Assembly: GCA_016648135.1 (NCBI GenBank)
Contig: JADDOH010004043.1
Span: 79,252-143,251, forward strand
Direction of reading: 5' to 3'
Length of the DNA stretch: 64,000 nt
Origin: Agrypnia vestita
Lineage: Eukaryota; Arthropoda; Insecta; Trichoptera; Phryganeidae
In this document: positions 33,061 to 43,110 of the stretch, in pieces
Position numbering within the stretch: the first letter of the stretch is position 1
Layout of the letters: each line of letters opens with the position of its first letter
Notes under the pieces: model-generated
Seen by the model: the letters and a program-made list of their open reading frames with translations, nothing else
Told to the model about the DNA's origin: nothing
Database searches by the model: none
Position numbers and translations under genes: made by a program

Positions 33061-34980
33061 GGCCGGCCGCGTATTTGAAACCGCACCCGTCTTAGCCGCT
33101 GCATTATGACCGGTATTACAATCAAGTTTGTCCCCTTTCGCGTATTTTTAAGACACATTTAAAATGCAATTTAAGTATTTATCCATGCATAATTAAATCT
33201 CCTTATAAACAAATGCACTTTTGACAATTGTCGTTGTTTTTTAATATTTTTAAATTTCATTACAAACCAAATGTCTCAAATAAAATCTCTATTGTAGTTA
33301 AGCGTGACTTATTAACAAAACATTGTAATGTTTGAGAGAATTAGTTCATAATTATTCAAAATTTTCAAGCTTGTAGTATTTTTTAAAACATGTTAAATGT
33401 ATTGAAACCAGCCGTGGAAACAGACCATGTATCGAAAACTTTACGTTAGTTCATATCTGTATATTTTGATGGTCGGTGCTTATAATAAACATCAAAGAAT
33501 AAAAAAAGTTAAATAAGCTCCGTAATGCACGTCTAATTAAATTTTTAAAACGTATCAAAGCATTACAAATAAATCCAAGCCCAAAACATTTCCATATAAT
33601 TTCTACGGTGAGATCTCGAGATTGAAATAAAATTGATCTCAAATCCTGGAATAGAAAAAGTTATCCGAGATAGCAATCCCTAGTCGATACGTTATGTCGA
33701 ATAGTCAACTTGTAAGTATTCATTTCGTATTGGAAGACTCCTCAGATGTGTTTTGAATTTCATTTTCATCATTTGTGCTGCGGTGTTCGGGGATTAACCC
33801 GTGTCTTGCGGAGGATCTGACACTGTACTTTGACCCTCGAAAGTGAATTCCCAAGGTACCCATGCTTTTGGAATCCGTAATCACGTTATCAAAGGTCCAT
33901 ATCCTCTAATCCCACTGTATTTGAATTGCAACTGCTTTAGAGTTGATAACATACAGTTATTGAATAATCATAAATATTTTTTGTCTTTCATGTTAAATCT
34001 TTGGAATAAATGTACGTAGTTAAAAGGCTGTTAAATCTAACAAACATTTATTCGTATGAACAATATCGCTTTTTTTTAAAATCTGTTAATCAAAAATGTT
34101 AAAAAAGAGAAGATGCCTGGTTTATTTTGTATATATTGGAATATAGCCCAATATCGACTTGCTTATTGGTTTTGTTTTTTTACTTATACGTAATATGTAA
34201 TTATAAGTGTAATATACACTCTAGTAATTTTCTTTACTTTTTGAGATGAAAAGGACTATTTAGAATGGAAACAATGAATTGAACATTATCAGACTTGCAC
34301 ATTTCTTTCTTTCTTTCCTCATTCATGTGACATCCTGACATCATGTTATGTATCTGGCATCATGGGCACCATTACAAGTCTCTGCACTCTCAGCAAAGAC
34401 CAATATCTCTCCAACCAATGATTTTTTTAATGTAAGTTATAACAGTAATAATGTTTATGAATATTTATAAGAAGGTACCTTTTATACACAGATCAAAAAT
34501 TTAAATTACTCACTTTATACATACTCGGCATTAGTGGCTCTATGAGCAATTCTGGGATGAAGATGATCCTGTTAAAAGCTTCAACAATCGAGGATGGGAA
34601 GAGGCATAAATGTGGATTAGACAAATTTGTGCGACAAAGAAGTGTGACTTCAATATCTCTACCTATTCCCTTGGAAAACGCTAAGTGGGTTAGATAAATA
34701 ATTTATTAAAATTAACAAATGCATTATCTATGTCAATATTAACACAATAATAAAAAGAAAACTCTGTACAAAACCAGTATTAATTACATTATCAACATGT
34801 TTCAGGGTCAATTGAAATTCAAAGTATAGGCATTAACAAAAAATAAATACACGGGAGTTGAATAAATAAGTAAGAAATATAGTGAAAATAAGTTAAAGGA
34901 AAACTTTTAAATTTCTATTAACTTTTCTATTCAAATATACAAAGGAAACTGATTTTAAACATTATATAGTTACCTACAAC
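33060..34980. other. Unassigned non-coding sequence
   Basis: Short GC-richer patches occur at 33060-33115 (GGCCGGCCGCGTATTTG) and 33780-33870 (GTGTTCGGGGATTAACC). No gene or repeat partner could be supported. Confidence 0.35.
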
Positions 34981-34984
34981 TTTA

Positions 34985-35178
34985 AAAAATTTGATAATGT
35001 GTGGATGTTCTTAAAGTGGAGTTAGTGAACGTTGTGCATTGTATGTACACTTAAGCCAGCTCATACCAGCCAGGTCATAAGTCCTGGGCCACCCTATAAA
35101 GACTTCCATACGTTTTCTTTATAAATAGCTTCGTCTCTGTGAGACTTTTTATAATTTATCTTAATTGAAAGGTAACTA
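34985..35178 (+). mobile_element. Foldback family FB, right-arm fragment
   Basis: Contains TTAGTGAACGTTGTG, ACTTAAGCCAGCTCATACC, AGGTCATAAGTCCTGG, GACTTCCATACGTTTTC and GCTTCGTCTCTGTGAGAC in FB right-arm order. The left arm is absent. Confidence 0.65.
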
Positions 35179-35319
35179 TTTGCAAAAAGGATTTGGTTAT
35201 TTATTTTGCTATTGATATTTTTAAAACCATATCCGTTTTGCGAAAAGAAATTTATTTTCACATTAGATCTCAATTACATATTTATTTATTTTCGATATTT
35301 TTCTTTTTGTTATCGTCTA

Positions 35320-35655
35320 TCTTCTTCTTTTGGTGTCATGTCAGGTCCCCCCAACGTTGACTATCACCCGAGAGAAAGCCTCCCTGTCCTGGGCAGCACG
35401 AAACAGCTCTCCAACACTTCTTATGCCCGTCCAGTCGCGTATATTGCGGAGCCAGGAAATTTGTCTCCTTCCAACACCTCTACGACCCTCTATCTTGCCC
35501 ATAAGAATCAGGTGGAGCAATTCATATTTTTCTCCTCTGAGCACAAGACCCAAATACGATACCTTTCAGATTTTGATATTTGTCAGCAACTCTCTATTCA
35601 CTCTAGCTCTTTGAAGAACTCTCGAAGAAATCGTCTATATAAGCGAATTTTAACT
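35320..35655 (-). pseudogene. RTE-type LINE, C-terminal remnant
   Basis: The minus strand reads LQRARVNRELLTNIKI, a stop, KVSYLGLVLRGEKYELLHLI, then GRRQISWLRNIRDWTGI and SVGELFRAAQDREAFSRVI, ending in a stop at about 35341. This is the conserved tail of RTE-type elements ('SYLGHVLRG.KYELL', 'KIEG.RG.GRR..SWL.N.R.W'). One in-frame stop interrupts it. The 3' end runs into GAAGAAGA-type simple sequence at about 35320. A frame on the plus strand through the same bases is an artefact of this relic. Confidence 0.85.
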
Positions 35656-35670
35656 TTTAATAATTGATGT

Positions 35671-35700
35671 GTCCTGGTGAAGGGACTATTGGCTCCGAAA
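35671..35700 (+). ncRNA. Hammerhead-like motif (degenerate)
   Basis: CTGGTGAAGGGAC, a TATTG loop, GCTCC and GAAATA follow the order core-1, stem II, GAAA. CTGGTGA differs from CUGAUGA at one conserved base, and stem II has a wobble and a mismatch. It lies 3' of a TAATTGATG stretch and before a TTCAATAAATAGTGG stretch, a setting like the terminal repeats of Penelope-like elements. Activity is unlikely. Confidence 0.35.
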
Positions 35701-35704
35701 TATA

Positions 35705-36900
35705 TTGATAATTCAATAAATAGTGGTTTTATACAGTGTTTTCTTTTTTGTATAAACATTGTTACCACCAAGTATGTATTTCGATGGTATTTTAATTTAT
35801 AATTGAAATGCTTAATTGTAACTAATAAAATACTCTAATGTGTCGTATAACTGCTGTAATATATTATTATCACCACAGAACTCCACATGGACAAGTCGTG
35901 TGTCCGCGGTATTCAGTAATGCATTGTGCCAATGGCAATGGGGTTTGGAATATATCAAATATATATCAGGATCAAGATAATCTTCTGTCTATTGTGCGAC
36001 GCGTGACGATAATAAGAATTATTATTTTCGTTCACTTTCAGTGTTAACGGCTTTGTATTTTTAGATAATGGCCAAAGCGTTGCGGGTTTTACATTACTTT
36101 AATTTTTTCAAAGCCCCACCCATATACGTTAATTTTTTTTTCACATTTTTAAATTTTATTATTGAATGATATCCTCATAATATAAATGGGCACACAATTA
36201 AGTTCAACCAGGAGATCTTTTCTAGTTAATCACATAAATATGTATATCTAATTTATTTTAAAAGTATGAAGTGACATTACATTACGTATACCTATGTGAA
36301 TTTATCAAACCTTGTTGTTTTAATGATTTCATTCGCATATTTTAATTGGGTTTAAAAATAAAATTATTTAAATAAATGTATTTTCATGCCTACCTTTATT
36401 AAATTTTTTAATAGGTGCTTCAGCTTAATAGAAAAACCAAGACTTTAAAATTAAGCATTGTAAAGCGATGTTTAAATGTTGTTCTTGAAAACTGTGTTTT
36501 TCCAATACTTTTTAGCCTTCCACCATATGCATAATTTACAAAGTGAGTAGAGTAAAACTGTAAGGGTAAAGTTTCATTAAATTGTATAGAATATATAATT
36601 TAGGTTACAATGGAATATTATAGACTTGAGGGATTTGAAGGAAATAATGGAGGTAGACACAAATATCAAGAATAAAATAAGTTTACATCTACGACAAAAA
36701 GATTACATAGAGTTTTTCATATCAGAAGCTAAGTTATTCAATTATTGCGATAACATTAAACACAAACATTTTGTTATATACCAAATACACAGTAATTATA
36801 TCTTACTTATTGGTGATACACAAATATGTAATACCATAATGTAATATAAATACAATATATTGGTGACATACATTCATTTACAAAAGTAAAAAAAATGTTG
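35705..36900. other. AT-rich non-coding sequence
   Basis: Nothing recognised. 35875-35960 is slightly less AT-rich. Confidence 0.4.
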
Positions 36901-36906
36901 ACAGTG

Positions 36907-37161
36907 CGACGGCTCCTACGTATAATATCGTAACCCACAAATCGATGATTTTTAGTTTTTTGTGTAAACACATGTGTATTTAATTATATATTTAATTCCA
37001 AGAAAGAAAAAAATAATTTTTGCAATAAATAAAGTTTTTTTATTATGAAAAATATTTTTTTTCTTTCTTGGAATTAAAGATATAATTAAATACCTATGAA
37101 ATACACAGTAAACTCAAAATCGTCGATTTGTGTGTTACGATATTATACGTAGGAGCCGTCG
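36907..37161. mobile_element. TIR element (MITE-like), 255 bp
   Basis: The left end CGACGGCTCCTACGTATAAT, continuing ATCGTAACCCACAAATCGA, is mirrored at the right by TCGATTTGTGTGTTACGAT and ATTATACGTAGGAGCCGTCG. The inverted repeat continues inward through TGTATTTAATTATAT and AATTCCAAGAAAGAAAAAAA, so nearly the whole element folds on itself. AGTG precedes the left end and lies 1 bp after the right end, a possible 4-bp target duplication. No coding capacity. It lies 21 bp from a Helitron. Confidence 0.8.
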
Positions 37162-37426
37162 AAGTGAGTAACGTGTTTCAAATCAATATAAATATATAAA
37201 AAGAAACCCGTGTTTCCCTACCCGCCAAGTTTTCTCCACAACCAGCCACAACCATCCACCGGTGGTTATGGTGGTGGATAGTCCTTGGTGTCACATCGAA
37301 AATTTGCGAGTTTGGTGGTGGTGACTGTGCGTGGGTTAGAGTGGGTGACGAAAATGTGCTTTCTAGCACATTTTTTTGTTATGGGAATTGTTTAAAAATA
37401 GGCGCGCTGACTGTGTCGGTGGGTCT

Positions 37427-37506
37427 AGAAGGTTCTAAAAAACCTGCTCTAGAAAGTTCTGGAAGGAGAAGGTTCTAGAAAATTCCCGAAAGTTCTATAA
37501 GGTTCT
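37427..37506. promoter_or_regulatory. Heat-shock-element-like array 1
   Basis: Pentamers in perfect 5-bp register: AGAAG GTTCT (37427-37436); AGAAA GTTCT GGAAG (37451-37465); and AGAAG GTTCT AGAAA ATTCC CGAAA GTTCT ATAAG GTTCT (37467-37506), in which seven of eight units fit the alternating nGAAn/nTTCn rule. HSF trimers bind three or more such units, so this reads as an unusually strong site. Binding itself is inference. Confidence 0.7.
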
Positions 37507-37537
37507 AAACTGAGTGGCAAAATGTGTCGGTGTGTCT

Positions 37538-37613
37538 AGAAGGTTCCTTTACATTCAATAAATTTCTTGAAAGTTCTGGAAGGAGAATGTTCTAGAAGGT
37601 TCGCGAAAGTTCT
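37538..37613. promoter_or_regulatory. Heat-shock-element-like array 2
   Basis: AGAAG GTTCC (37538-37547); TTTCT TGAAA GTTCT GGAAG (37563-37582); then, after one base, AGAAT GTTCT AGAAG GTTCG CGAAA GTTCT (37584-37613), six perfect alternating units. It is the second copy of the 111-bp-spaced unit carrying array 1; sequence between the units differs more than the pentamers do. Confidence 0.7.
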
Positions 37614-37679
37614 ATGATGATCCAAACAGTGTACTATAAAACTACGCGTGCGAAGCCGCGTGCACAGCTAGTTTTATTC

Positions 37680-38140
37680 TAAAAGTTAATACACCCGGCG
37701 ATGCACGGGTTGTGAACTCATCACAAATCTTTCCTCCCACATCCTGCCATCATCTCGTCCCTGCACCACCCTCTCCCGTACTCCCTCGCACTCCCTCCTG
37801 CCAGTGTATCACCATCCTAATCGACGAACCACCAACACTTCCATCCCCGAAAGTCCTATATTATCCAACGTGAAAAGGTACCCCTAGTAAGCCCTTTGCT
37901 GTGCCCTTAGGACCTTTCATTTAGCCAACCTTAAAGTATTATTTTTCTTTTCCCTTGTTACTTTTTTTGACTCTTTTTTTTATAAATATATTGAAATCAC
38001 ATCGCAAGAATACAGTAGTTTGTTCATTATGCCAAATGAATTATCCTGGTGTAGCGAATATAATAGTTGTCAAAGAAAATTACAAGCTAGACAATATTCC
38101 GAATCAGGGTTAACTAAATATTTTCACGATAGATATTTTT
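37680..38140. other. Non-coding sequence with a possible reversed Helitron-like end
   Basis: ACACCCGGCGATGCACGGGTTG at 37692-37713 is, on the minus strand, like the CCCGTGCAACGCCGGG hairpin at 5160-5176. A CTAG lies 24 bp away at 37668-37671, farther than usual. A C-rich stretch (37730-37850) follows, as in the arrays at 4.6 and 24.7 kb. A decayed copy of that family in reverse orientation is plausible. Confidence 0.35.
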
Positions 38141-38400
38141 TTCTTCTTCTTCCTCAGTCATCTCTCTCCACTGCTGGATGCAGACCTCTTCTAATGTTTC
38201 CTAATCCTCTCTTCTTTAGGCTTTTTTTATGCTCCCACCAACCGCGACCGGGATAATATAATAAGGGCTCACCTTTTCTGAGGCCGGCCTATTCCTCTTT
38301 CAGGTCTCCACCGCAAAACTCTGAGTGCTCATTTGTCTATTCCTTGTCTAGCTACAAGACCTGCCCATCGCCATTTAATTCGGCAATACGATCTACCACA
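38140..38400 (-). pseudogene. RTE-type LINE, C-terminal remnant
   Basis: The minus strand reads RIKWRWAGLVARQGIDK, a stop, ALRVLRWRPERGIGRPQKR, and after a register change EEVCIQQWREMTEEEE. This follows the RTE tail 'KW.WAGHVAR', 'VL.WRP..GKR..GRP..RW', 'EAYIQQWT'. The terminal GAAGAAGA run at about 38140 is the 3' tail. Stops and shifts make it non-functional. Confidence 0.8.
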
Positions 38401-39340
38401 ACGATAACTTTTGGCAGCAGCTGATTTCCTCATTTATGATTCTCTCCGTATATCTTAAATTTGTTATAAATAAAAATAAGTGAGCCATATAAATATTCAT
38501 CCCTTCTACTACTATATCATTTTCATTTTAGAGATAAAAATATACAAAGACAATTACATTTGTGTTGAATTAAAAGAAATAATATCATTTTCAATTTCGT
38601 TCAACATAAATGAATTGAGTTATTAATTACACAATATTTTACATTTAACTTTGGAAACGCTTAAAAAAACTCTCAAGGTGGCCACTTATTCTCTATTGTA
38701 ATATTTTTCATTTAAAAAGCGCGAAATTTGAGACAAAGAAGTAACGAGTTAAGAAAAATCTTCTCTCGGGACAATACTAATTCTTGCAGCGGACAAAAAA
38801 TATGATTAACAATTCGCTATCGCGTTTATCTCTCGCGAATCACGGGCTTCTACAAAAGAAATGTGACTCGTAAATTATCCACCCCAAGCGAAAGCGTTAC
38901 GAGGGATAAAAATATTAGCATCCCCTTCCTTACCCCGTGTCCATGCAACCCTAGCTTACCCACCAGCGAGGGATGCCAAATCAACGTGCATTTTTTTATT
39001 TTTTTTGTATATTTTAAATCTTGTAATTTAAATCATTCAGAAGGAATGGATTGCCTTAATTTAAACTCACATTAATAACTAACATTAACTGTTAATTCAT
39101 CCTCACTACTTTATTTAAGTAAAATATGTAATGTTTTATAATTTGTACTCGGCGTGCGATTGATCGACGCAGTAAATTTTGGCAAATTTACTGAATACAG
39201 GCAACGCGCATTTTAAATTAAGGAAAGGGGTGGGATGCTTCCAGTTATCAATATAATTTGACTACCGCTCAAATGACGCTAGAAGTAGACTATGAGACAT
39301 ATTTTATAACTTTCCCGATGATGATGATCGGACACCAAAA
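38400..39340. other. Unassigned non-coding sequence
   Basis: AT-rich with a less AT-rich block at 38740-38990 (GCAGCGGACAAAAAATATG, TATCGCGTTTATCTCTCGCG, CCCACCAGCGAGGGATGCC) that could be a conserved element. Confidence 0.3.
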
Positions 39341-39345
39341 ATACG

Positions 39346-39530
39346 GTAGACCTCTTTCCATTTAAGAAAAACAATCGAATTAGTATATTCAAGCCATGCG
39401 TACGAGGCACATTGTTTCGTTATGTTGGTGTTTATACCCGTAAACATCAACACAACGAAACAATGTGCGTCGTATGTACGGCTTACACATACTAATTTGA
39501 TTGTCTTTTTTTATATGGAAAGAGGTCTAC
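39346..39530. repeat. Palindrome, 185 bp
   Basis: GTAGACCTCTTTCCATTTAA at the left is matched by TTATATGGAAAGAGGTCTAC at the right. Arms continue inward through AAAACAATCGAATTAGTAT and CGAGGCACATTGTTTCGTT. The centre is ATGTTGGTGTTTATACCCGT, continuing AAACATCAACA, so only a few bases are unpaired. Arms differ at scattered positions and no flanking duplication is obvious. It is probably a MITE reduced to its inverted repeats. Confidence 0.85.
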
Positions 39531-40645
39531 AGAGAGGGTTTTATTGGTAGATAACGATCGTTAATATGAACAATCGTTAAACAAGATGTGAGGAGTAACC
39601 TTAATTATAAATTGATTATATAAGTATGTATCATCGTTAAAAAATCTTGAAACATTATTTGTATAACAGATTGAGTACCCTGTCAAGTTCGTAAATAATA
39701 AATAAAATATTGTAGTAATAGCTCAAGTATATTTTCTTCTGAAGAAATCTAAAAAAAAATAATTTAAGTATTATTTTCAACGCTGATTCCGTGTTGAAAT
39801 ATAATTTATCGATTATCTTAATTCCAATTTCGTGTAAATGAAATAAGTATTCTCTCCGAGGATAGGTAAACGCATATTTCGAATGAACTAATTCTATAAT
39901 TATTATTGTAATTCACCAACCGACTGAACCGATGAAACTGATGAAAAAATATTGCTCTTTGATAAATCCATTATTTTTAAATTAATGATGTTATGAAAAA
40001 TTTTCCAAAAAAAATTATTTCGATAACACAGGATAGATATCTACCAACGTTATACATAAATTTGAAGTTGCGATTTTTTCCTGTTATTCTTGACTTGTTT
40101 TGTATAATATTAGGTGCTTATATAAGAACTTTTCGTTTTATTTTTAATTTTAAAATTTGCGTCAAAAATAAGAATAAATTGGTGATTGTCTACATTCAAA
40201 ATAAATTTTCTCTACAATATAGCGTGTTTGCATTTACGTTAAGTTTATTATTTATTTCATTACAGGCCATTAGAATAGAATGTTAAGCAGACAAAAATGA
40301 AAAATTTTATTATATTCATCAGTTCAATCAAAAGAATAAATGATTATTATTGCAGGGGCATCGAAAAACTTGTAGAATGTTGACAAAAATCTGTGAATAA
40401 TAAAAGATAATACATGACGGACTTTAACGAGAACAACCCCTAATTATATCAATATTTTGCTTTTGAATTGAGCCTGTATCGTGAAGAATACATCTAGAAT
40501 TAATACATCAAAAAACATTTATTTGTAATACAAATTCAGATATAAAAATCACTGGTGACTAATGTTTCATCTTAATTGACCATACTTCAAAATGAAAAAT
40601 TAATTAATTTATAAAAAAATTATTAAATAAATATATTAACATTGA
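39531..40645. other. AT-rich non-coding sequence
   Basis: The 97-codon frame at 39993-40286 is AT-driven, with no recognisable domain. Confidence 0.4.
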
Positions 40646-40649
40646 CAGC

Positions 40650-40910
40650 CCTGTCTCCACATGAGCGGCACGAGGGGAAGCTGGGGCCGTGGGGACTCCC
40701 GACAGAACATCGATAATGATTGCAAATTAAAAGGCAAAACCCGTGTCCCTAAAGTCGCTTACGGTAATATGGCTTCCTCATAAACTTTTAATTTTATTCG
40801 GAAGTACACTGCGGCGGTTGTTCAACACTCTCCCTCGTGGCCGCATTACCGACAACGGGAAAATATAAAGATACCATCTCGTTATCCTGCTTTTACACCT
40901 TATCTATATT
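40650..40910. other. Candidate conserved non-coding element
   Basis: A GC-richer unique block, with GCGGCACGAGGGGAAGCTG, ACATCGATAATGATTGCAAA, CCTAAAGTCGCTTACGG and CGTGGCCGCATTACCGACAA, in AT-rich surroundings. Homeodomain-like TAAT and a TTGCAAATTA octamer-like motif are present. No reading frame spans it. Confidence 0.35.
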
Positions 40911-41139
40911 TAGAAGGCAGCACTAGTTGTATAGGCGACTGATTTAATTGATTGAATTCTTATCTGTAAAACAGGGTTACTTTTAACGTAATATAAAATA
41001 TTCTTTAAATATCTGTTCCAAATTTATGTTCCAATCTTGAAAACAAAACACTATACAATTTTGGAAGTTTGAAAAACACTACAAATCGATTTTTTAACCA
41101 TGACGAAACAGTTGCTAGTATATATTTTTTATTATTAAA

Positions 41140-41384
41140 CTAGCTGTAACTCATCAAAAATGACGTAAAATTGGTTCGCCTTTTGGCTAAGCCCTAGCAC
41201 ATATTTATATGATCTTTTTGGCAGTTCACAGAGAGGCGACCGTAGCATAGAGCGGCCGATTCGAGTTTACTGGCTCGGGGTTTACGTCCCATCTCCGGCC
41301 GTTTAATTTCGTTTTTAGTCGTAAATTACGGTCGTTACAGGAAGTTAAGGGGATGAACAGACGGACAGACAACGAAATCATAAT
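41140..41384 (+). mobile_element. tRNA-derived SINE, family S1, copy
   Basis: Starts CTAGCTGTAACTCATCAAAA, then GGTTCGCCTTTTGGCTAAG, a tRNA-like head GAGAGGCGACCGTAGCATAG, a degenerate B box CGGGGTTTACGTCCCATC, then GGCCGTTTAATTTCG and ACAGACGGACAGACAACGAA. Layout matches the copies at 6270 (minus) and 54500. Confidence 0.75.
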
Positions 41385-41850
41385 GTTTGATATAGTAATA
41401 CCTATTGTTTAATGCAAAATTATTTTATAGCGAGTGAAATAATGTTTATCACATCTTAATAATATTATAGGAATGAATTTGGCGATGTCTTTCATAAGCT
41501 GAAGCAAGTGGGTGAAGAAAATATTTTTTGTAACACAAACTGAATAGTATAAGAAAGTTTTAAAAATGTTTAAAAATAATTATTACCCATCGCGCGCGGT
41601 GTACATAACCGATAACAAGTGTCAATTAACGTCAAGATTGTTGTTGAATTACTGATTAGCGTGAAGCCTTTATATAAACTTGTCTCTTTCTCGCTCGATA
41701 TCACTCACTCATAAATTGGTGTGTGTCGATATACAATAAATTATTGAAGTGCCGTAAACAAACAATAGACCTGAAGCCAACAGCTCGATTGTTTGTTTTC
41801 CATTCTTTGAAATGCATATTCTTAATGTTCTAAACATTATTATTATTCTT
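41385..41850. other. Non-coding sequence
   Basis: AT-rich; no supported feature. Confidence 0.4.
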
Positions 41851-41935
41851 CTTATTCTTCTTCATCAGCCTTAGTGTCTCCTCTGCTGGATATAGGCATC
41901 TCCTTCTCTTTCCATCCTTCCTTATTATTATTAGA
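41850..41935 (-). pseudogene. RTE-type LINE 3'-terminal scrap
   Basis: The minus strand contains GATGCCTATATCCAGCAGAG, translating as DAYIQQR, the last coding motif of RTE-type elements. A GAAGAAGAATAAGAAGAATA tail on the same strand follows at about 41840-41865. Confidence 0.6.
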
Positions 41936-42425
41936 AATCTTTAATTTCTGACATTTAGCATCTTTTTATTCTTTAAGTGTCTTTTTTTACGGTCGAGGGT
42001 TGCAATCCCATGATGGCAGGTTGCCCTTATGCCAGCTTCCCAAACTATGCGGTCTTCGAACCAGCGAATTGCTTCATACTGTTACTCACAGTATACCATT
42101 GAGGAATATAGTACCCGCTACAAAAGACTAGTGATGTTATTATAACCGGTTCACAAATACCATTATTTGTGATTTGTACCTGATACATCGATGATTTTTC
42201 GCAATTCGATAGGTAATCATTGGTAGAATACTAGACAACAGTTACATATATCTCAGATACGAATCCCAAATAACTTTTCCATGCATAGCCGGTTAAAATA
42301 ATAGTTAAATAAATATAAAAATTTCACCATCACTAACAAAGACATGCCTATATTTAAAGCGATGTCAAAGATATAACAAGTACATGCTGTGTTATTGAAA
42401 TGGATTTAAAAAATAAATAAAATAT
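41936..42425. other. Non-coding sequence
   Basis: A possible eroded tRNA-like sequence lies at 41995-42070 (minus-strand GGTTCGAAGACC), too weak to call. Confidence 0.35.
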
Positions 42426-42676
42426 TAGCACCTTTTATAGTTTTTATTTATTTATTAAATTTGACAAATATTAGATAAGAAACTTGAAAAATGATAACAA
42501 AGAAGACAAAGGCGGCCTCGTAGCCCAGTGGACATCACACTGGCTTCAAATGTTTGCCAGTGTGATGTCCTCTGGACTACGACGGCCTCCTTCGTCTTCT
42601 TCGTTATTATTTTTCAAGTTTCTTATCTAAAATTTTTCAAATTTACTAAATAAATTAATAACTATAAAATGTGCTA
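42426..42676. repeat. Snap-back inverted duplication within a SINE
   Basis: The left side runs from 5' flank (CACCTTTTATAGTTTTTATT, AAGAAACTTGAAAAATGATA) into a SINE head GGCGGCCTCGTAGCCCAGTG. The right side repeats all of this in reverse (CACTGGC centre, ACTACGACGGCCTCC, TTTTTCAAGTTTCTTATCT, ACTATAAAATGTGCTA). The arms are about 120 bp around an 11-bp loop. The rest of the SINE resumes after 42676, so the inverted copy interrupts it. Confidence 0.85.
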
Positions 42677-42805
42677 GTGTTATCTCACCGAGAGTTCCGA
42701 GTTCTATTCTCAGTGAGGTCACAATCAATCGATGTGATTTACTCGTGCCTGGGTGTTTTGTGTTGTGTTTCGCTTTTGTAATTGGGCCACTAGACCTGAG
42801 AAGCG
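42507..42805 (+). mobile_element. tRNA-derived SINE, family S2, interrupted copy
   Basis: The head (GGCGGCCTCGTAGCCCAGTG) at 42511 and the remainder at 42682-42805 (CTCACCGAGAGTTCCGAGTT, CTATTCTCAGTGAGGTCACA, ATTGGGCCACTAGACCTG) match the intact copy at 48902-49063. The roughly 130 bp between them is the inverted duplication. Confidence 0.75.
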
Positions 42806-43105
42806 TAATAAAAAGTATATTGGTAGTTTATATATTAGTAACCTTAAGTTAATAAATGTTAAATAATTGCGAGACTGCGAACATGTGATGCACAGAAAAT
42901 TATTATTTACTTGTTTAGATTCAGTATTAACTTTGGATGCAAGTTGGCTAGCGCACAACTTATTTACTATTGACGTATATGTATGTATTATTTATCGTCA
43001 ATTTTTTATTGTATATTTTTTAAATGTGGTTCATTCTTAACATCTCCGATAATTGAGAGTTTCTATAACGAAAATTTATTATAATTTATAAAATAAATAA
43101 TAATA
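42806..43105. other. AT-rich non-coding sequence
   Basis: Nothing recognised. Confidence 0.4.
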
Positions 43106-43110
43106 TTTTT

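Larger units (their letters stand above)
37183..37671 (+). mobile_element. Non-autonomous Helitron, 489 bp, with heat-shock-element arrays
   Basis: The 5' end TCAATATAAATATATAAA follows host A and resembles TCTATACTAATATATAAA of the Helitron at 51477. The 3' end has a hairpin ACGCG..CGCGT (37643-37660), then TGCACAG and CTAG (37668-37671) before host T. These are Helitron hallmarks: 5' TC, 3' hairpin and CTAG, A|T target, no duplication. The interior has a GGTGGTTATGGTGGTGG stretch and then two 111-bp-spaced units starting TGTGTCGGTG at 37412 and 37523. Each unit holds clustered GAA/TTC pentamers. No protein is encoded. Confidence 0.8.

Noticed and set aside
35206..35667. 153-codon plus-strand frame
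   Set aside because: It is the antisense of the RTE-type LINE tail on the minus strand, whose translation matches a known family pattern.
37692..37713. Tail-to-tail second Helitron sharing the CTAG at 37668
   Set aside because: The hairpin is 24 bp from CTAG, farther than in the other elements, so it is recorded only as a possible decayed end.
41995..42070. tRNA-like sequence on the minus strand
   Set aside because: A B-box-like string is present, but no A box or SINE body accompanies it.
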